The notes beneath the pieces were generated by a model. The model was not told the origin of the DNA. It was given only the letters and a program-made list of their open reading frames with translations, and made no database searches. From assembly GCF_963678635.1 (NCBI RefSeq), contig NC_087062.1:10152670-10216669 (forward strand): a stretch of 64,000 nt of DNA. Reading direction: 5' to 3'. Shown piece after piece: positions 34,326 through 46,878 of the stretch. The position numbers and the translations under genes are program-made. Source of the DNA: Symsagittifera roscoffensis. Its lineage: Eukaryota > Xenacoelomorpha > Acoela > Convolutidae. The first letter of the stretch is position 1; every line of letters starts with the position of its first letter.

Positions 34326-34660
34326 TGTTGCCTCAATTCAATTGGAACGATTTTATTGAGCGCGATAATTTGACAGGCATAAATACTTCACGTTACACTT
34401 TCAACACTATGAACAAAATGTTCGAATCGCACATAAACTAGTCCAGAGCGTGGCCAAATTGGCAATTTTCAAAATCCCAGAATTTAGCAAAAAACGATTG
34501 GAGGTAAAATATCTTTATGCATTTGAGTTTAGCGAGTCGATGCTTTCAACGGGATATAAAAGGTTTTTGTTAAAAACTTTCATTTCGATCGCCGAAAGAT
34601 GAATGAATAAAAAAATCACACCAAGCATAAATACTCCGTTTTCTTCGAAAGTTGGAACAA
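34326..34660 (+). repeat. Dispersed repeat R1, copy d
   Basis: This copy begins with TTGCCTCAATTCAA and ends with CAAGCATAAATACTCC...TTCTTCGAAAGTTGGAAC, as copy a does. Between these ends an open frame of about 60 codons (reading LAIFKIPEF, FLLKTFIS) partly parallels one in copy a, but the copies are alignable as DNA, so this does not prove coding. Confidence 0.6.
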
Positions 34661-35696
34661 CAAAAAAATAGATACAGAACAGGCAAACCGGAAACTATAC
34701 GAACTCTCCTCATAACTAAATGCACTACAATATGCGTAGGAGAAAAAATTTGAAAATAAAGACCATAACATTACATTAGAGAACTTTTTAGAATAATGCA
34801 AGGCCAACAATATACACAATAAGTTCCAAATATTAAAAAAAAGACATCATTTCTGAAGGATTTAAAAAAGTCAATGTTAAGTGATGATTAAGTCTTTACT
34901 GGAAACTACTTTCTTACTTGAATACAAAACTATATAAATTTTTTCTCGAAAAAAGATGGATGCAACAAAATTGCTCTAACGGTTTCTCTTGTCAAGCTTT
35001 TTCAGGGATGAAAAAAACTCTTATCATCTGGCCAAACAAAAAAAGGCAACACTACATATAATTTCATATACCAAATATATCCGCCTGCCAAAATCTAACT
35101 TGTGCAATGGGTTTTACTCAGCACCAGAACAGTCATTGCGGTTGGAAATTAATTGGGAGAATGGATAAATAAAACAAGAAATTTTGCAATTTTAATTTTT
35201 AAATCAAGTTTCAGTTTCGAAACATTTCAATTATAAAAACTTTTTTCAGAATATGTGCTACTTTGTTCGGAATTTATTTTAGAACTTCTAGAAATTGTTT
35301 TAGAACAGTAAATCATAAAAACTGTATTCTGAGTTTGTATTTCTCCGGATCTGGCTTTCTGCGGCTCTTGTTATTTATTTTTTACCTTCCCCTATTAAAA
35401 AAAAAATCTGTTTGATTGATGTACTTGATCAAATGTTGATCCATAGACGGATTGGAGTTAGCAAGATTCAGAGAAAAAACAAAGTAGCACAAGTTCGCAA
35501 TGTATGGGGTGATAATTAGAACAAACCATTTCTCCAAAACCTGTTTATTTTCTTCCGTTGATTTTTTTTGTATTTATGACGTTGAAAGGACTTTTTAAAG
35601 TTTTCTTATCCAGTGGCTGCCTTGAGTTGCTAATTGCTTACCGATTAATCTGTACTGCACTGAAAACTGTATGAGACATTTTCAAATTTTTTAAGC
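34661..35696. other. AT-rich region, nothing recognised
   Basis: Short low-complexity frames only. No supported feature. Confidence 0.5.
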
Positions 35697-36075
35697 AGTA
35701 AGACGAGCTTTTTTCAAAGGCTCGAAATATAAAATTGCACGACAAGCAGTTTTCTCTGAAGGAGGTCAGCGCGTGTATTTTTTAGCTTTGGATTCATGTG
35801 AAAAACTGAAGAACAAAACTGTAACTAAAAAGGATTTTTTCCAAAACATCCAACGGGTAAAACAGAATGTTTTTAGGCTCTTACAAACAATTAAGCGCAA
35901 TGAGGAAAAGATACAGCATCTGGAGGACGAACTCAGGGATAACGGAGACAATGACAAAAAACTTGAGGATGAGGTCCGCGAGCTCAAAAAACTGGTGGAG
36001 CAATTACGGTTAGTTTTGGCAGCTGTCCTAGCCTGGTCTGCTTACGTTCATCTCAATCCTCTGAAAGCCTTGTAA
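35697..36075 (+). CDS. Coiled-coil tail-anchored protein, divergent relative
   Basis: The frame is open from 35,697 to a TAA after 36,075 but has no ATG, so it is either an exon, a 5'-damaged copy or uses a lost start. The central part is a charged coiled coil (EEKIQHLEDEL, DEVRELKKLVEQL). The C terminus is a hydrophobic segment (LVLAAVLAWSAYVHL) followed by a few residues, typical of a tail anchor. The motif ELRDNGDNDKKL aligns with ELRVNGINDYKL and ELRDNEINDYKL of the two proteins at 54.5 and 57.4 kb, so the three form one family. The function is unknown. Those relatives neighbour a viral-type DNA polymerase, so a structural or membrane role in a DNA virus-like element is possible. Confidence 0.5.
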
Positions 36076-38511
36076 ATTTGTGAAATTCTTTACAACCTAC
36101 AAAAGTTAGTTTTAGTTCCAGAACCTCTGCTAAGCATGCACACAAAAAAGGAACGTGTGAACTACGCATCACCCCATTTTCAGGTCAATTAAAGTATTGA
36201 ACAGCAAATCTTTATTTGTAAGATATTCAAAGTTTTTGTAGCAGCTCAAATAATTGATCAAAAGGCCTAATTTGATAGATCACCAAAGAATTCTGACAAT
36301 TTTTTGTTTCCTAAACTCGCGTGAGAAAAAAACACACATCAGCCCAACGTGATCATTTTGATGGTCTCACAAAGTCGGAAACTCAGATATAGCTAGCTTC
36401 AATTTCTGCTTACCATTGGGTCTCCCTGCATAATGAGGTTTTTATTAATGTCTTTTACCTATTCTGCCCAAGCTTTGTTATTCAGCGGGGTAGGCAACAA
36501 AATATATGCCGTAGGCAACAAAATATTGACTGCACTTGATTGGTTCATAGAATTTCCTTCGTTTGAATAGTTGTAAGGGTAGTTTTTTTTCCGGGATGCA
36601 ACTTTCTGGTTTTGTGATCCAAGCAAAACTTTACCGTTTGTTTGAAAAAAAAACATAATTGATGAAAAAAGATGTTATTTGGTCCATTCAACTTCATTAT
36701 GTATCAACTTACAACTCAAATATCAGCAAAAATATTGCAAGCTGATGCAGGAACCTGACTGGGTAAATCTAACCAAGGACAAAAGAAAAAAAAAACATTT
36801 TCAGTTTCCTTACTCTGCGTTTGATTACAATATGCAAGAATCAATCAGTAAAAGAACAATGACATGTTTTATAAATATTTTGTCATCAACGTTCCGAAAG
36901 GGCAGGTTGCGGAAATTATCAAGAATGTCAATTTTCCGAAAGTTAAAGTATTTTTTGATTTGATTGGTTGAACAGTTCCAAGCGCTAAGGCATTGCTGCA
37001 TGTGAAATGTTATATTGTCTGTCTTCGCTGGCTGCTTTGCTGCTTGAGTCGCCCATGTTTTGTAATAAGACAAAACTTTTGTAAAGAGAAGAATAAAAAG
37101 TTCTAAGTTGAGCTAGAATGAGTTACTTATACTCTAAATACCCTGCTACTTTTTCTGAAGATGATGAAACTTCAACTGACAAAAAATATTCACGCTTTCA
37201 TTCTAACATTTTTTACGGCTCCTTGGACTTTCAGCTATTTAAAAAAAATTTAACAATTTTTCTGTGTTAAGAAACTATATCCTCTTTCAATTAAAATATA
37301 CTGTCCCATTTCAAAGTCCGAATAATCTGCATGGGTGCATTTAAACCTGTTCAGTTTGATGGAAGGACCGAACGAGATATATTTTCTAACCAATAAGACT
37401 CGTTAGACGTTCCTATTTGCTAGTTTTTTTGCGCAAAACAGAAGTCAAAATAAGCAAAAAACATGAGATTCAGCAGTACAGCCAAGGTTTTGGTTCAATT
37501 CGTGCAGAAATGGGGAAAATTATTTTTTTTACAATTTTTTTTGTACATTTATTTGTGTAAATTTTTCGAGTGCGTTTGAGAACTGACATTTTATGTTTCT
37601 GTTATTTTGCAATCGGCCAATTTTTTGTTTTAAAGGTTTGGATTAATAAACCTCAGTTTTATGTTTCCGCGTTTCTTGCAAAATTTTTGAATACGCTGTT
37701 CTGATTAGCTGGAATTGTTTTTCATCATTTGGTCTCTCAATCATAAAAGAAACCACCGTCTGAAAATACCTTTTTTTCAATTTTTCTTTTCATTTTCAAA
37801 TAAACAACTCCAATTGAACAAAATATTGGTTAAATTCAGTTTGGCTAAGAAAAAGCTGGCCGTCAAAACAGTTAAAGAAGAAATTAACATCAAATTAACC
37901 GCTTGTTTCAAACGAAATCTGTTCACATTAATCAGCAGTGAAATAAAAAGAACAGGTTTCTAAATACTTTATTTTTTAACATCAAAAGTTTAAAAACTAA
38001 CACTCAGAGCCGACAACTTGAACCTCCTGTTTTTGTTTGAAGGCTTACTAAAAGTCAAAACTAAAAAACAAAACGGACACAAAAAGTTTGACAACAAACT
38101 TCGCTCCTAGAAAGTTAGTTGCCTCGTTTTTCTAAGAAGTTTCTATAATTTCAAAACTCGAAAGTTCGACAATTTCCAAAAAACTCGAATTTGATTGACG
38201 ATCAAAGTGTTTGATGTAAAAGGGTTCATTTGTCAGCGTAAACGTTCAAAGTCAAAGTAAAACAAGTAACTTTTTAAATCCATAGTCAATATCAAGTTGA
38301 TTAGATTAAACTTTAGTAATTTTCATGACGCAAACTTAATCTATAATTGATCAACTTCTGGTTAGGTCTCAAAAAAATTGAAAACTTAAACAATAATAGA
38401 ACATGCCCAAAAAGCAACGAAAGTTTTAAAACGCGCTTGGCGTTAAAATGCATCTTTTTAAATACTGCATATGACAACAAACGACTGAAAACGCAAACGT
38501 TGTAGCACTGA
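36076..38511. other. AT-rich region, nothing recognised
   Basis: Contains a short imperfect duplication (GTAGGCAACAAAATAT twice, 36,489-36,526) and short frames without support. From about 38,055 weak similarity to 28,060 may reflect LTR U3 sequence, which is uncertain. Confidence 0.4.
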
Positions 38512-38514
38512 AAG

Positions 38515-38736
38515 AAGGATTGTGACCTCATCAAGCATGAGGAATCAGTCAACTATTGCTTCTGCGAATTATGCAGTTTGAAATGCAAAATTCACGCTCA
38601 AGGCTCCTTACATATAATCAGAACTCATGAAGCCAGAAGAGAGTGGACAGTGACCGAGTCCGACTCTGAAAGCTCGAGCATCGGCTTTGACTATACAGAA
38701 AACATCGAACAAGGAGAAGAGAGTCAAAATTTTTAG
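38515..38736 (+). CDS. Short ORF with C2H2-like zinc-finger pattern
   Basis: A 73-codon open frame without ATG is preceded by a stop and an AG at 38,513-38,514 that could be a splice acceptor. It contains CELCSLKCKIHAQGSL followed by H-IIRT-H, a C-x2-C-x12-H-x4-H arrangement like a C2H2 zinc finger, then an acidic Ser/Glu-rich tail (TVTESDSESSS) and TAG. The composition is more protein-like than its surroundings. It ends about 100 bp before the LTR segment at 38,838, so it may lie in LTR U3 sequence, be the 3' exon of an unknown gene, or be a remnant of an inserted gene. Confidence 0.35.
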   Translation, partial: KDCDLIKHEESVNYCFCELCSLKCKIHAQGSLHIIRTHEARREWTVTESDSESSSIGFDYTENIEQGEESQNF

Positions 38737-38837
38737 GCGAAAGCTGCTTCATCAAACAGTCTACTTCAAATGAACTGAAACCAATTTGAAACACGTTATT
38801 TAATTTAAATTTTGTTTCCCAGTACAAAATTGATTAC

Positions 38838-39133
38838 TAACCAATCATGGTCCATGACTATGTTTCTTTCGTTATTTCTAAACCTGAAAACCTAATGGTT
38901 CAGAGAATTAAAATCAAAAATTGAAATCAGTTGCTTTTTTATCTCCTCTAATTTGGCAATAAACCAGTTTATCTCTAGATCTATGGAAATTAGGAAATAC
39001 AAGAGTACGGATAGGATTTGCAATAGACTAAGGGGTTGCACGAACCTATCCGGCCGGAAATAGATACCGTGACGAAGAGACGGTGCACCTTATCAAGATT
39101 AGGCTTTAGAAGGCCATACCCTGTCTAAACTCA
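38838..39133 (+). repeat. 5' LTR of retroelement 2 (R-U5 part)
   Basis: This aligns with the LTR at 29,056-29,361, sharing TAACCAATCATG, AGATCTATGG, GGTTGCACGAACC, CTATCCGGC, a GATACCGT...ACGGTGCACCTTATC segment and the AACTCA end. The primer-binding-site-like sequence two bases downstream fixes its right end at 39,133. The left end is not resolved. Confidence 0.6.
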
Positions 39134-39135
39134 TC

Positions 39136-39153
39136 TGGCGCGAACAACGAGTC
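39136..39153 (+). promoter_or_regulatory. Likely primer-binding site
   Basis: TGGCGCGAACAACGAGTC starts two bases after the LTR end. Primer-binding sites begin with TGG, complementary to the CCA end of a tRNA, and sit right after the 5' LTR. I cannot name the tRNA. Confidence 0.5.
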
Positions 39154-41324
39154 TCGAGCAGACCTCCAAAAAAAATAGTTTTATCAAGCATTATACAAAT
39201 TAAGCGAAAAAGATAAAAATTAGCTGATTTCCACGTCTCAAAAAGCCTAGTAAAGTCAATACTCAAGATGAAACTTTGTCACATATTAACAAAAACAAAC
39301 CTCGCAAATTGAGCACCGCAAAAATAAGCAGAAACGACGATTTCAGACCAAAAATTTATTTTTCCAGTAAAATTATATTTAACTGCGTCAAATTGAGTCG
39401 TAATTTTAAGAACAAAAAGCCTTATGAAATCGAGTAAAAAACTTTGTAAATAACGAAAGCATAAACAACAAAATCAAACAGACGCCCATTAAAATTCATT
39501 GGCTGAAAACTTTACGTCTGCAATACATTTTTCTTACAAAGATGAATTCAGTTTTATAAAATAATTACAAAACAAACAGAAAACTAATTTTAAAAAAAAA
39601 TTTAAACTATTGTCATTATATATCAGCGTTCATTGATTTTTTGTCTTCTGATTCTTTCATCTACATTAAGTCAAGCCAGGTTTTTGAATATCCTTTTCCT
39701 ATAAAATTTCTTTAATTTTAACGTTGTATTTCAAAAAAATTTTTAATCCAAATAACAAGATCATCAGGGGCTCTCCATGGATCTTCCAGTTCTTATGACT
39801 TTTTATTCGTTCCAATAGTAAGATCATCAAGACCTTTCCTTAGTTTTTCAATCTAAAGTTTAATTTCCTTTTCAAAACAAAGTTTTTCAAGCTTTCCTTG
39901 AATCTTTTTGTTTTAAAATTTTTCAAATCCATTCATCCCTCTAACTAAGTGCCTAACGACCCATTGTGTTGACTAAATTTTTAACCCTTCAAACAACTCA
40001 GGACTAACTGACAATTTTTTTTGAAACTCACCAATCAAATTGAGCTAAACAGTGAGAACTTCGATTACCCATTCTTTCTTTGATCCCTGCCTCTTGTTTG
40101 ACCCAAGCTTAAAACAGTCCTTAAAATTAGAACGCTCTAAAATGTTATCTAATGATCTGCTCAAGTTCTAATTACACTTCAATCCTGAGGATTGATTTAC
40201 TATTATCCAAATCTCGATCTCACTTCGATCCCCTTTTCAGTAAGATTAAAAAGACTAAAAAGCAGAAAACGTCACTCGTTTCAGAATGGTACAAGTAGTT
40301 CAATAGAAACGATCTACTCTCTACCCAACCAAACTTGACACGACAAACATCCAATTTTTTTTTACTTTGTTTATGTTTTTTCCAAAACACCATCTTCACA
40401 AATGATGTTTTTGCAATATTTTATAGTTACGTCTCCTTTTCAGACTCAGACGAAGCGTTATATGCATCACAACTACAAACCATACGATATGCAAATCCGA
40501 CACCACGAAATTCGCTGTAGTAAAACTTGACCTCCAAAGAAATTTAATATGGTTCATACTCGCCTAAATTGAACATAAAATACATCTAGTAGAACTTTCT
40601 TGAAAATAATTTCGCACAAACTGTGCTGATGAAACATTTTAAGCAGATCAACCATAGAATGTTCGGGAACCTGAATGGTATCATGATACTTTTTAATGAT
40701 ATGCCAAACGCATTGTCAAGCTCAAGAATCAAAACATTCTCAGCTCATAGAGACTTTTTAAAAGTAATTGTATCATCATAACAGTTACAGAACAAATAAA
40801 ATCAAGACAGAACAAATAAAATCAATTCGAACTCATCAATTCGAATTCTTGCTCGAATTCTTACACCAGTAATGCCAATCTGATTAAAACCCATTTTTTT
40901 AACAAAGTAAACATAATGGACAAAAAAAATCCAAACCTTTTCTTAAAAGATGAAAATTATTTCCGTCAAAATCAACAATTAACACTTTGTGCACATCCAA
41001 AATCATTGGAAGAACGAGGAACAACCCGATTTATTAGAACATTCTTGAAGATCAGAGAAAATAAAATCATTTAAGAAAATACCCAGTTAAACCAAATCCC
41101 ATGCTTCTCACCAAAAATAACAAATTAAAACTCCTGACTGCTCACAGTTACCACTTTGAAATAATGAAAAACTAAATAACAAAACAATATTATTTACAAC
41201 AACAAGAAATCAGTAGGCACCAGCTAACAGATTGTACCTAAATATCAAATTCAACAGAATAACCAGAAAGGACAATGAATCTTAACCATAAGGGTGCTAT
41301 ATCAAAAACATCAAGTAAACCCCT
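39154..41324. other. Leader region of retroelement 2, no gene seen
   Basis: AT-rich sequence between primer-binding site and gag remnant. It contains short direct repeats near 40,785-40,855 (ACAGAACAAATAAAATCAA twice, AATTCGAA several times). No supported ORF. Confidence 0.4.
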
Positions 41325-41620
41325 CATGGTTTTCAGAGGAACAGACCCTGAATAATCTGATGAAGACTATTTAAATGTCGTAACAGCAAATCTCACATTG
41401 AATATAGGCCAAAAACATATAAACACACTTCTCCACAAAAACTGGATTCCTAGACGTACAGCTTGAATGTAAACCACAAATCGACGCAGCAGCTCAAAAG
41501 TGAATTTCAGTTTCACCAACAGAAAAAAAGTCCAATTGGAAACGATTAACAGAAAACTTTTCGAAACTTTTGATTCGGAACTTCTTTAATGAAACCAAAA
41601 ACCTCCAATACAAAAAAACA
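41325..41620 (+). pseudogene. Gag (capsid) remnant
   Basis: Beginning MVFRGTDPE, then a stop, then SDEDYLNVVTAN and NTLLHKNWIPRRTA, this resembles the start of the capsid domain of gypsy-type Gag (F-x-G, a spacer, then Y/W-L near an N-terminal helix). In shifted frames the part up to 41,620 continues with patterns like AAQKWF. Gag builds the particle shell around the RNA. Stops and indels show it is dead. The call rests on pattern recognition only. Confidence 0.4.
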
Positions 41621-41886
41621 AAATCTTCATCTTGATACAAAAATACTCTGCTTTACCATTGAGTTTATTTTCAATAGGAACTCGCAACATCCACTTCTCA
41701 AGCATAAAAAGATATATTGGTACAAAAAAACATAAGTTATTTTTATACGAAATTTTCACTTACCGAATGCAACAATTAGATATAAAGTATTTGCAAGGAT
41801 GTCTCACATGAACAAACCTTTCCACGTCGAAAACAAAGAAAAACAAAAAATTTAAAAGATAGAGACTATTTTGTAATCAGCCTCCG

Positions 41887-42066
41887 AAGGCAATTCAAAT
41901 ATCGTAGAAATTGTCGATACCTTAACACGTAATGCAGCTGTAAGTCCAGTAATCCTTTGTAAAGCTTATTATGCATAGAAAACACTTGACGAACACTGGA
42001 TAACTAAGTTTCGATAACCCGAAACTCTTGTAACAGAGTATTGCGCTGATTTTATAAAAACTAATT
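41887..42066 (+). pseudogene. Integrase catalytic-core remnant
   Basis: One frame, interrupted by two stops, reads VDTLTRNAAVSPV, KTLDEHWITKF and PETLVTEYCADFI. This matches the integrase core pattern in which D of VDTLTR is the first catalytic residue and the PE-x-LVTD-x-G-x-F block holds the second. Here the second Asp is Glu and the following NG is YC, so activity is lost. The third catalytic residue is not seen. Just upstream the frame lacks reverse transcriptase motifs. Confidence 0.55.
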
Positions 42067-42450
42067 TTTATCCCTATGCCATTTAAACAAAACCAAACAC
42101 AACAAAGAACATTACATGCTGCATAGACCTGTGGAACGCCCGAAACGTTCATTGCAAAAATCTGTAAGATGTATTTGACAAAAATTACACCGGATGTTCA
42201 ACAGATAATTACTTATTCTCACTAGCATGTTTTTCAAAGTTAACCACAAACTTTAGTTTATCAACATACAAAAATAGTTTTTAACCAAAAATCTCATGAA
42301 TCAATAACTTTACAGGAAATGCGTCCAAAAATACAAAAGGATATTGCAAACAATCAAAAGAATAAGCATTTGAAAATTTGCTACCTCATACACACATTGA
42401 GTTTCAGTTTTATCACCAAAAGTTTAAAATTTAATTTTTGGTACTCTCGC

Positions 42451-42800
42451 CGAATGGACTATAAGTAGAAATAAAAAGCATAACAAAATATACCAAAAAA
42501 GCTAAATGAAAAACTTTCAATCAGAAATCAACAACTGCTTCACTTCAGCTTCAGATTTAAAAAATAAAAATGCTGTTTTCATTCCAATTTTCTCAATTTG
42601 TAGAGGAATAAACTCCATAAAAGTGTTAACAAATTTTTGACAAACCAAATCATGTGGCATAAGAACTTATTGATCAAAATAAAAAATAATTTTAATTAGA
42701 ACTAATCTCTTTCCTCGCCATCCAAATAATTACGCTCTTAGAAAACTAACACAACAAACTCATTCACTGGACTACATATCATTAAAACATCCCCGGAAAT
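42451..42800 (+). pseudogene. Integrase C-terminal remnant
   Basis: A stretch reading HNKIYQKS, comparable to HNRIYQKV before the unit-1 integrase tail, is followed 240 bases later by FPRHPNNYALRKLTQ, comparable to the YYPKEYAFRELTQ block of retroelement 1. The GPY-like part between them is too damaged to recognise. The spacing and order identify it as the same module. Confidence 0.45.
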
Positions 42801-44178
42801 AAATTTGAAGAGTTCGCGAAAAAACCAATAAAACTAAAACAAAGCCTATTTATAACCTGACAAACCTGAAAAAAAATTCAACACCCAAAGACTAAATCCC
42901 TTGATGAAAGAAAAAACCGTAAGCAAGCAAAAATAATTAAAATAATACACTTTGTCAGGAAAATCTACCCTTCTTCAAAATCCTCCGGAGGAGCCTCAGC
43001 GAAATCAACAAGACTGCAAAAAATAATATTACAATACTTTGAATTTCGAAAAAAAATAGCTAAAATGGCACAAAAAATTTTTATCAGAACATTTTTGCCT
43101 GGAGCCAAGAAGTCTCACCAAAACCCCTGTTTAACTAATAAAATGAAAACAAGAAGTAACAAATGTTTACCAAAACATCCTGACTGTCATTCACCAAGAG
43201 CTATCTGTTTCGAACCCCTCATTGAAATCCAATAAACAAACAAAACTTTGACTCAGAGAAAGTTTGAATTCCAAAGGACTCTCTAATGAATGAAATCATT
43301 TTCAGGGTGATCACATTGATACAAATTGTTTCGACTTTTCAGAAACTCCATTTCATTTTAAAAACTATTCTAAATCTTTCTTATTTTTTTCATTCATAAG
43401 TTTTATGATAGCAAGCTTCAAATTTCTACATTGTTTTTCAACTATTCTTTTTAATTCCAGAAATCTCGACTAACTTACCTCAAAACCTAACCTTAACTTA
43501 GCTAAACTTAGCTGAAATTTAACCTTAAAACAACTAATTTTTCTTTGAAGTAATACGATTTCTGAACATTTTTTCCTAATTTTGATAGTACCTCTAACCT
43601 TAACAGTTTTTGCATGTTTAAAACAAGTATTAGTTGGGTTTTCATTAACCATCATACATCATCATGCTACTATTCCTTTTGAAGTACAATACCAAGAACA
43701 ATTGTATTCATAGAAATAAAAGTCAACAATATCAAATTCAAAATTGCTAATCGTATTTCTAACCCAAACCCCCATCTTTCAATTCAAAACAAAGACGAAT
43801 TCCGAATCAACAAACAACTGATAATCTGAGCACACTTCTAATAAATCGAAAGACAACAACCCGGATTTCATATGTAGAAAACCCTTACACCCATGAAGAA
43901 CAGCAAATTCCAATTTTCGAAATGATAAATCCTGCACGTCAAAGTGAAACATAAAGCAAACAATAATACAAATCGATATAATAGCTACCCTCAATTTCAC
44001 AAGATTTAGAACGAGTGAGACATCAAAGTCGAAACTAATCGTCAGAATTAACGAATAAGAAACATATCATTCATCAAAGACGTAATAGGATTTTCAAAAC
44101 ACAGACAACCCGTTTCAATATAAGTTCACAATCAGAACCATCAATTTCTCCAGCACCATAGTAGAAAACTTTTTCAGA

Positions 44179-45884
44179 ATGTCCAAACCATCAAATTTTA
44201 AACTCCCAAATACACATAACTCTCCAGCAGATATTAACTCTAACCCAACCTCAGCACAACTGAGATATAATCGATTCCATCCCCAACACCGTCACAACGT
44301 GTTGCAAACTGTGCACGCTATCAAGTTTCTCGCGGTGAACCAAATCCAAGCAATGACCCAACTGAAACTTTAAACACTACAGACGCGGTGAACCAAATTT
44401 CCTATTTTTCTGGCGATGAATCAAATCCAAGTAATGATCTACGTCAAAATTTAGACACTACCAACGCGATATTCACCAAGATTTTCAAGACCGTAACCCA
44501 CAACTTGTGTCACAAGAAAATTACTGTTAAAATTTGAGATAACGATCAAATTAACAAATCTGATAAGTTATCAATCACCCCTATATCGAGAGATATAACC
44601 GTAAAATTTTGGCCCCTCCATTATTTTTGACCGATTTAAAACATAAGTAAACCATCTTCTCTTGACAATCAATCGCCACTAACAGGACCACAAGATTTTT
44701 ATTAACGCATTACGATTATGAAAAAACCCAACATATTTATGCTATAAATCAAGTCACTCAGAGCAAATCAAAGCCACAAGCAAACAGAACAACCAAGGTA
44801 AATTCAAACAAATATTCAAAAACCAGATCTACAACAGTTCTAGGCAGAGAAGAGAAATCACAGAAATTTTTTCTGAAAAGAAAGTACATTGTTCTCAAGT
44901 ATCAAACTGAAATAGAAAACAGACTCGACTCAGAGCCATACAACCAAAACCTTGTTGAACGTCAATTACAATTCAACCCAGACAATTGTTAGCACGAAGT
45001 ACAACACCCAAGTTTAGTAAAAAAAAAAACACAAAAACAAAATATGAGACCTTGTAAGTTTTCCAGATTCCGAACTATAAACAACAATTGGAAATTAGCC
45101 AATGTTGATATAGTTAGACAATTGAAGTTTAGTCTATGATCTTTGTGATAAAATCTGGATAACTTACATTGTTATTAATAATCTTTCAAATTCATGGGTG
45201 TTATACATGCTCTATATGTGATCGAAGACAAAAGAACTTACAAAAGAACACCTACTTTTATGAAAATGAAGTTCTGTTTGTAGATACCCTTTCACGACTC
45301 ACATAATATCAGGATACCGCTATCTCATGTGGATCAAAATATAACCACATCAAGTACAATTTAATCTCTAAGAAGGTTAGTATTGTTTTTTTTACACCAA
45401 ACACTAGCTTAATATCATCACCAAAGAATTTTTCAACATAAAGCATTCGCGCATTAGTGAGAAAACCGAATATTGAGTTACAATCAAAAAGTATATAATC
45501 AAAATTGGTCGTCCAACATAAAAAATGCGCATAATTTTCAAGCAATTTTTACAAAATGGATACAATCCAACGACAATCAAAAAATCACGATTTGAAAAAG
45601 CTCGATGACAAAGCAGGATTCTGAGAAATCTTTACACAAGATCATTACAGTGGATATTTTAGAGACATCAAAACTTTCTATATTTTCTAATGGGAAAAAA
45701 AAATCCTCAAGACACCAATCGATGTCTTCTGTTTTTACGCTTAAAAGAAGAAAATTTTCACCTTCTAGGATGGCTTTTTAATTTTCTAGAAAAGTTGACC
45801 ATCCAATACGCAAGGTTAGGGACTTTGTTCTCACCTTTTAACGGAGTATTTAACCCATCTGCAACCAACACACAAACTAATTGA
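44179..45884 (+). pseudogene. Env-like remnant, copy 1
   Basis: Broken frames align with the env-like region of retroelement 1. A block near 44,880 (AAAGAAAGTACA.TGTTC.CAAGT) matches 19,220, and the frame 45,690-45,884 has GKK.PQD and a hydrophobic stretch with LGW and LTI that parallels the anchor region near 25,060-25,150. Many stops intervene. No function is expected. Confidence 0.45.
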
Positions 45885-45895
45885 CCAGCAAGTGC

Positions 45896-46878
45896 AGGAA
45901 TCGCAGGATACTCTTCGCAAGACCAGCAAGTGTAGCCCAAAAACTCTTCGCTCAGCCCAATTACTTTTCGGAATTATTTCATTTCTACAATTAAAATCTC
46001 ATTAGACGCAGAAATCATTGAATAAAACAAAAAGAAGGTACAATACGAAATAGAATTGACAAAACATAACACACACCAATAGCACTATTACGAATACAAA
46101 ATTTACGAAATCCAAATCACTTACAATTGTTTACATTTACAAATTACAGGACAAGTCATTCCCTAAATAAGTTTCCTAAACATAAAGAAGATAAAATAGG
46201 AGACAGTTCACTCATAACATATATCAACAACAAATTTCAAATGATAGATACGAGTAGATAATTGAAAAAATCATAACATTAGTTTTCGTTCTCAAAACTA
46301 TAACGGTTTCATCCAACAGCGAGCCGACAAATTGGATCCCTCAATCGATCTTTTTCTGACCCTATTGTGTTTCACTGCTCATCCTCTTTCGCTTCTATCA
46401 AGGACCTTCTACCTTCTCCACAAACGGTACCACTCTCATCTGTTTCCAAATCACCCAACTCAACTGATAATCAATCAGGTATTCATATTGTGTCGGATGA
46501 TTCGATAAAAACTGCATTGAATTTAAAAATACTTCAAAAAGAACGCACACATTTTTATATCGCACTACTAATTTTTCTGCACCACCAATCTTCCCTATCA
46601 TCTTAGACACCTGTTATAACCCTTTCCTGAAATTCTAGTTTTTCCCACAATCACACTACCCCACTTTAATCACTACTCGCCAACCGCCGTTAAGTCCCAT
46701 TGCTCCCAGTCCCATTACTGAAGGTCAACTTGAGCACGATTTAGTTTTTCGTATTCAATAACAACAACCAGTTCACAATACTAACCAACCAATACCAATA
46801 ATTCAGTTAATTCTATCGATACCACTATTAGCTACTATTACCGATACCATTATTACCACTGTTACCGAAATCACTACT
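45896..46878 (+). repeat. Nested ~985-bp duplication, copy 1a
   Basis: Starting AGGAATCGCAGGATACTC, it covers the end of env, a spacer and the Ser/Pro-rich start of the accessory ORF (frame 46,367-46,606). Its partner follows directly at 46,879. Confidence 0.85.

Noticed and set aside
35697-36075. Coiled-coil exon of the RING gene (TRIM-like architecture)
   Set aside because: Splicing from RING exon 2 to the nearby acceptors gives stops in the required phase, and the protein clearly groups with the 54.5- and 57.4-kb ORFs instead.
29204-39094. tRNA-derived SINE with A and B boxes
   Set aside because: GGTTGCACGAACC only loosely resembles a B box and lies directly after the A-box-like sequence; the LTR interpretation with a primer-binding site fits better.
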